Of a DNA stretch of 64,000 nucleotides, positions 63,477-64,000 are shown piece after piece. Every line of letters begins with the position of its first letter. The stretch's first letter is position 1. The DNA is from Balaenoptera acutorostrata (Eukaryota > Chordata > Mammalia > Artiodactyla > Balaenopteridae): the NCBI RefSeq assembly GCF_949987535.1, contig NC_080075.1:6618606-6682605 (forward strand), written 5' to 3'. The notes under the pieces are model-generated. The model ran no database searches. It was not told the DNA's origin and saw only the letters and a list, made by a program, of their open reading frames with translations. A program made the position numbers and the translations under genes.

Positions 63477-64000
63477 TGCTGCAATACTTTATCGTTCTTG
63501 TTCTCGGCTTGACTGTTCTTCCCTGACTTTTAACAAAAGCAATTAACATATTCTTTACTCTCCCCTGGGCAGCTTTGGGGTAAAAAAGGAGATATATCAT
63601 GACTGTCACATTTGTAATAGGTATATACAATTATTACAGAAATAATAAAAGAATAACAAGTATAATGAAAATTTCTAGTGTCCCAGCTGTGCCCTCTTCC
63701 ATGAAATCATCTTGTCTAGGAAAATGTTCAGTGAAGGAGAAGCATCACAGTAAGCACAGAAGAACTGTAATTATCTCCTCAGTAATCTGACATTTCTGAC
63801 TTTAATATGTTTGGTGTCATGGCTAAGGAAAAAAAAAAAAAAACAATTCTGTTCTTGCTTGTTAGTAGCTCCTGAACCCTCCTAACTCTTCTTCAATTTT
63901 CTGGTACCATCCACAGGGGAGCAGTAGTGCAGGGTAGGCCGTGCTAAGAGGTAAAAGGGTTGGAAGGAGAGTAAAAGGGAGACAGGATGATTTGAGAAAG

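Larger units (their letters stand above)
57955..64000 (-). other. NPAS2: NPAS2 intron upstream of w1 (partial)
   Basis: At least 6 kb of intron. It holds an L1 3' end, a 37-bp duplication, two CHR-2 SINEs, MER5A and MIR. I searched it for the bHLH exon and did not find it. Confidence 0.85.

Noticed and set aside
57955..64000. Search for the NPAS2 bHLH exon
   Set aside because: No sequence encoding the basic region or MLPGNTRKMDKTT-like helix was seen; it must lie beyond the window.

Overview
The window is vertebrate nuclear DNA from a cetacean (whale or dolphin). It carries many copies of CHR-type tRNA-derived SINEs, which open with a CTTCCCTGGTGGCGCAGTGG-like end and are characteristic of the whale/hippo lineage. 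It also has cetartiodactyl L1 3' ends and older mammalian repeats (MIR, L2, MER5, MER20, Tigger). I saw no ruminant BovB or Bov-tA and no pig PRE-1 repeats. The species cannot be named from this sequence.

One protein-coding gene spans the whole window on the minus strand: NPAS2 (neuronal PAS domain protein 2), the CLOCK paralogue. NPAS2 pairs with BMAL1 and activates E-box genes in the circadian clock. Fifteen consecutive internal coding exons are present (w1 to w15, in transcript order from 57954 down to 221; 1,813 coding nt, about 604 residues). All splice phases join correctly and I see no stop or frameshift. The series starts at codon 61, just after the helix-loop-helix, and covers PAS-A (w1-w5), PAS-B (w6-w8), the serine-rich linker (w9-w12), the coiled-coil exon equivalent to CLOCK exon 19 (w13), and part of the Gln/Ser/Pro-rich activation region (w14-w15). 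The first coding exons (basic helix-loop-helix) lie beyond 64000; the last exons and the 3' UTR lie before position 1.

The remaining roughly 97% is intron. From left to right: 1-7795 has L2/MIR remnants, a SINE, a GGAT repeat, a consensus CTCF motif and a 295-bp G-rich minisatellite. 7943-16629 has two L1 3' ends, SINEs, a CHR-2 copy, an LTR-like remnant split by a long CHR SINE, and a 31-bp minisatellite filling half of a 1-kb intron. 16772-27000 has a (TG)11 tract abutting the w10 acceptor, a Tigger miniature element, a 0.6-kb tetranucleotide repeat and a small poly(A)-tailed retrocopy. 27083-50785 has CHR-2 copies, nested L1/SINE insertions and an X-box/E-box cluster. 50876-57862 holds a processed pseudogene of C17orf75 (Njmu-R1) with target-site duplications, a MITE, MER20 and an L1 ORF2 piece. 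57955-64000 is repeat-rich intron.

No undescribed gene system is evident. The most interesting points concern splicing: a GC-AG intron after w5, and a CFTR-like (TG)11T3 3' splice site at w10. The array-rich introns and the retrocopies come next.
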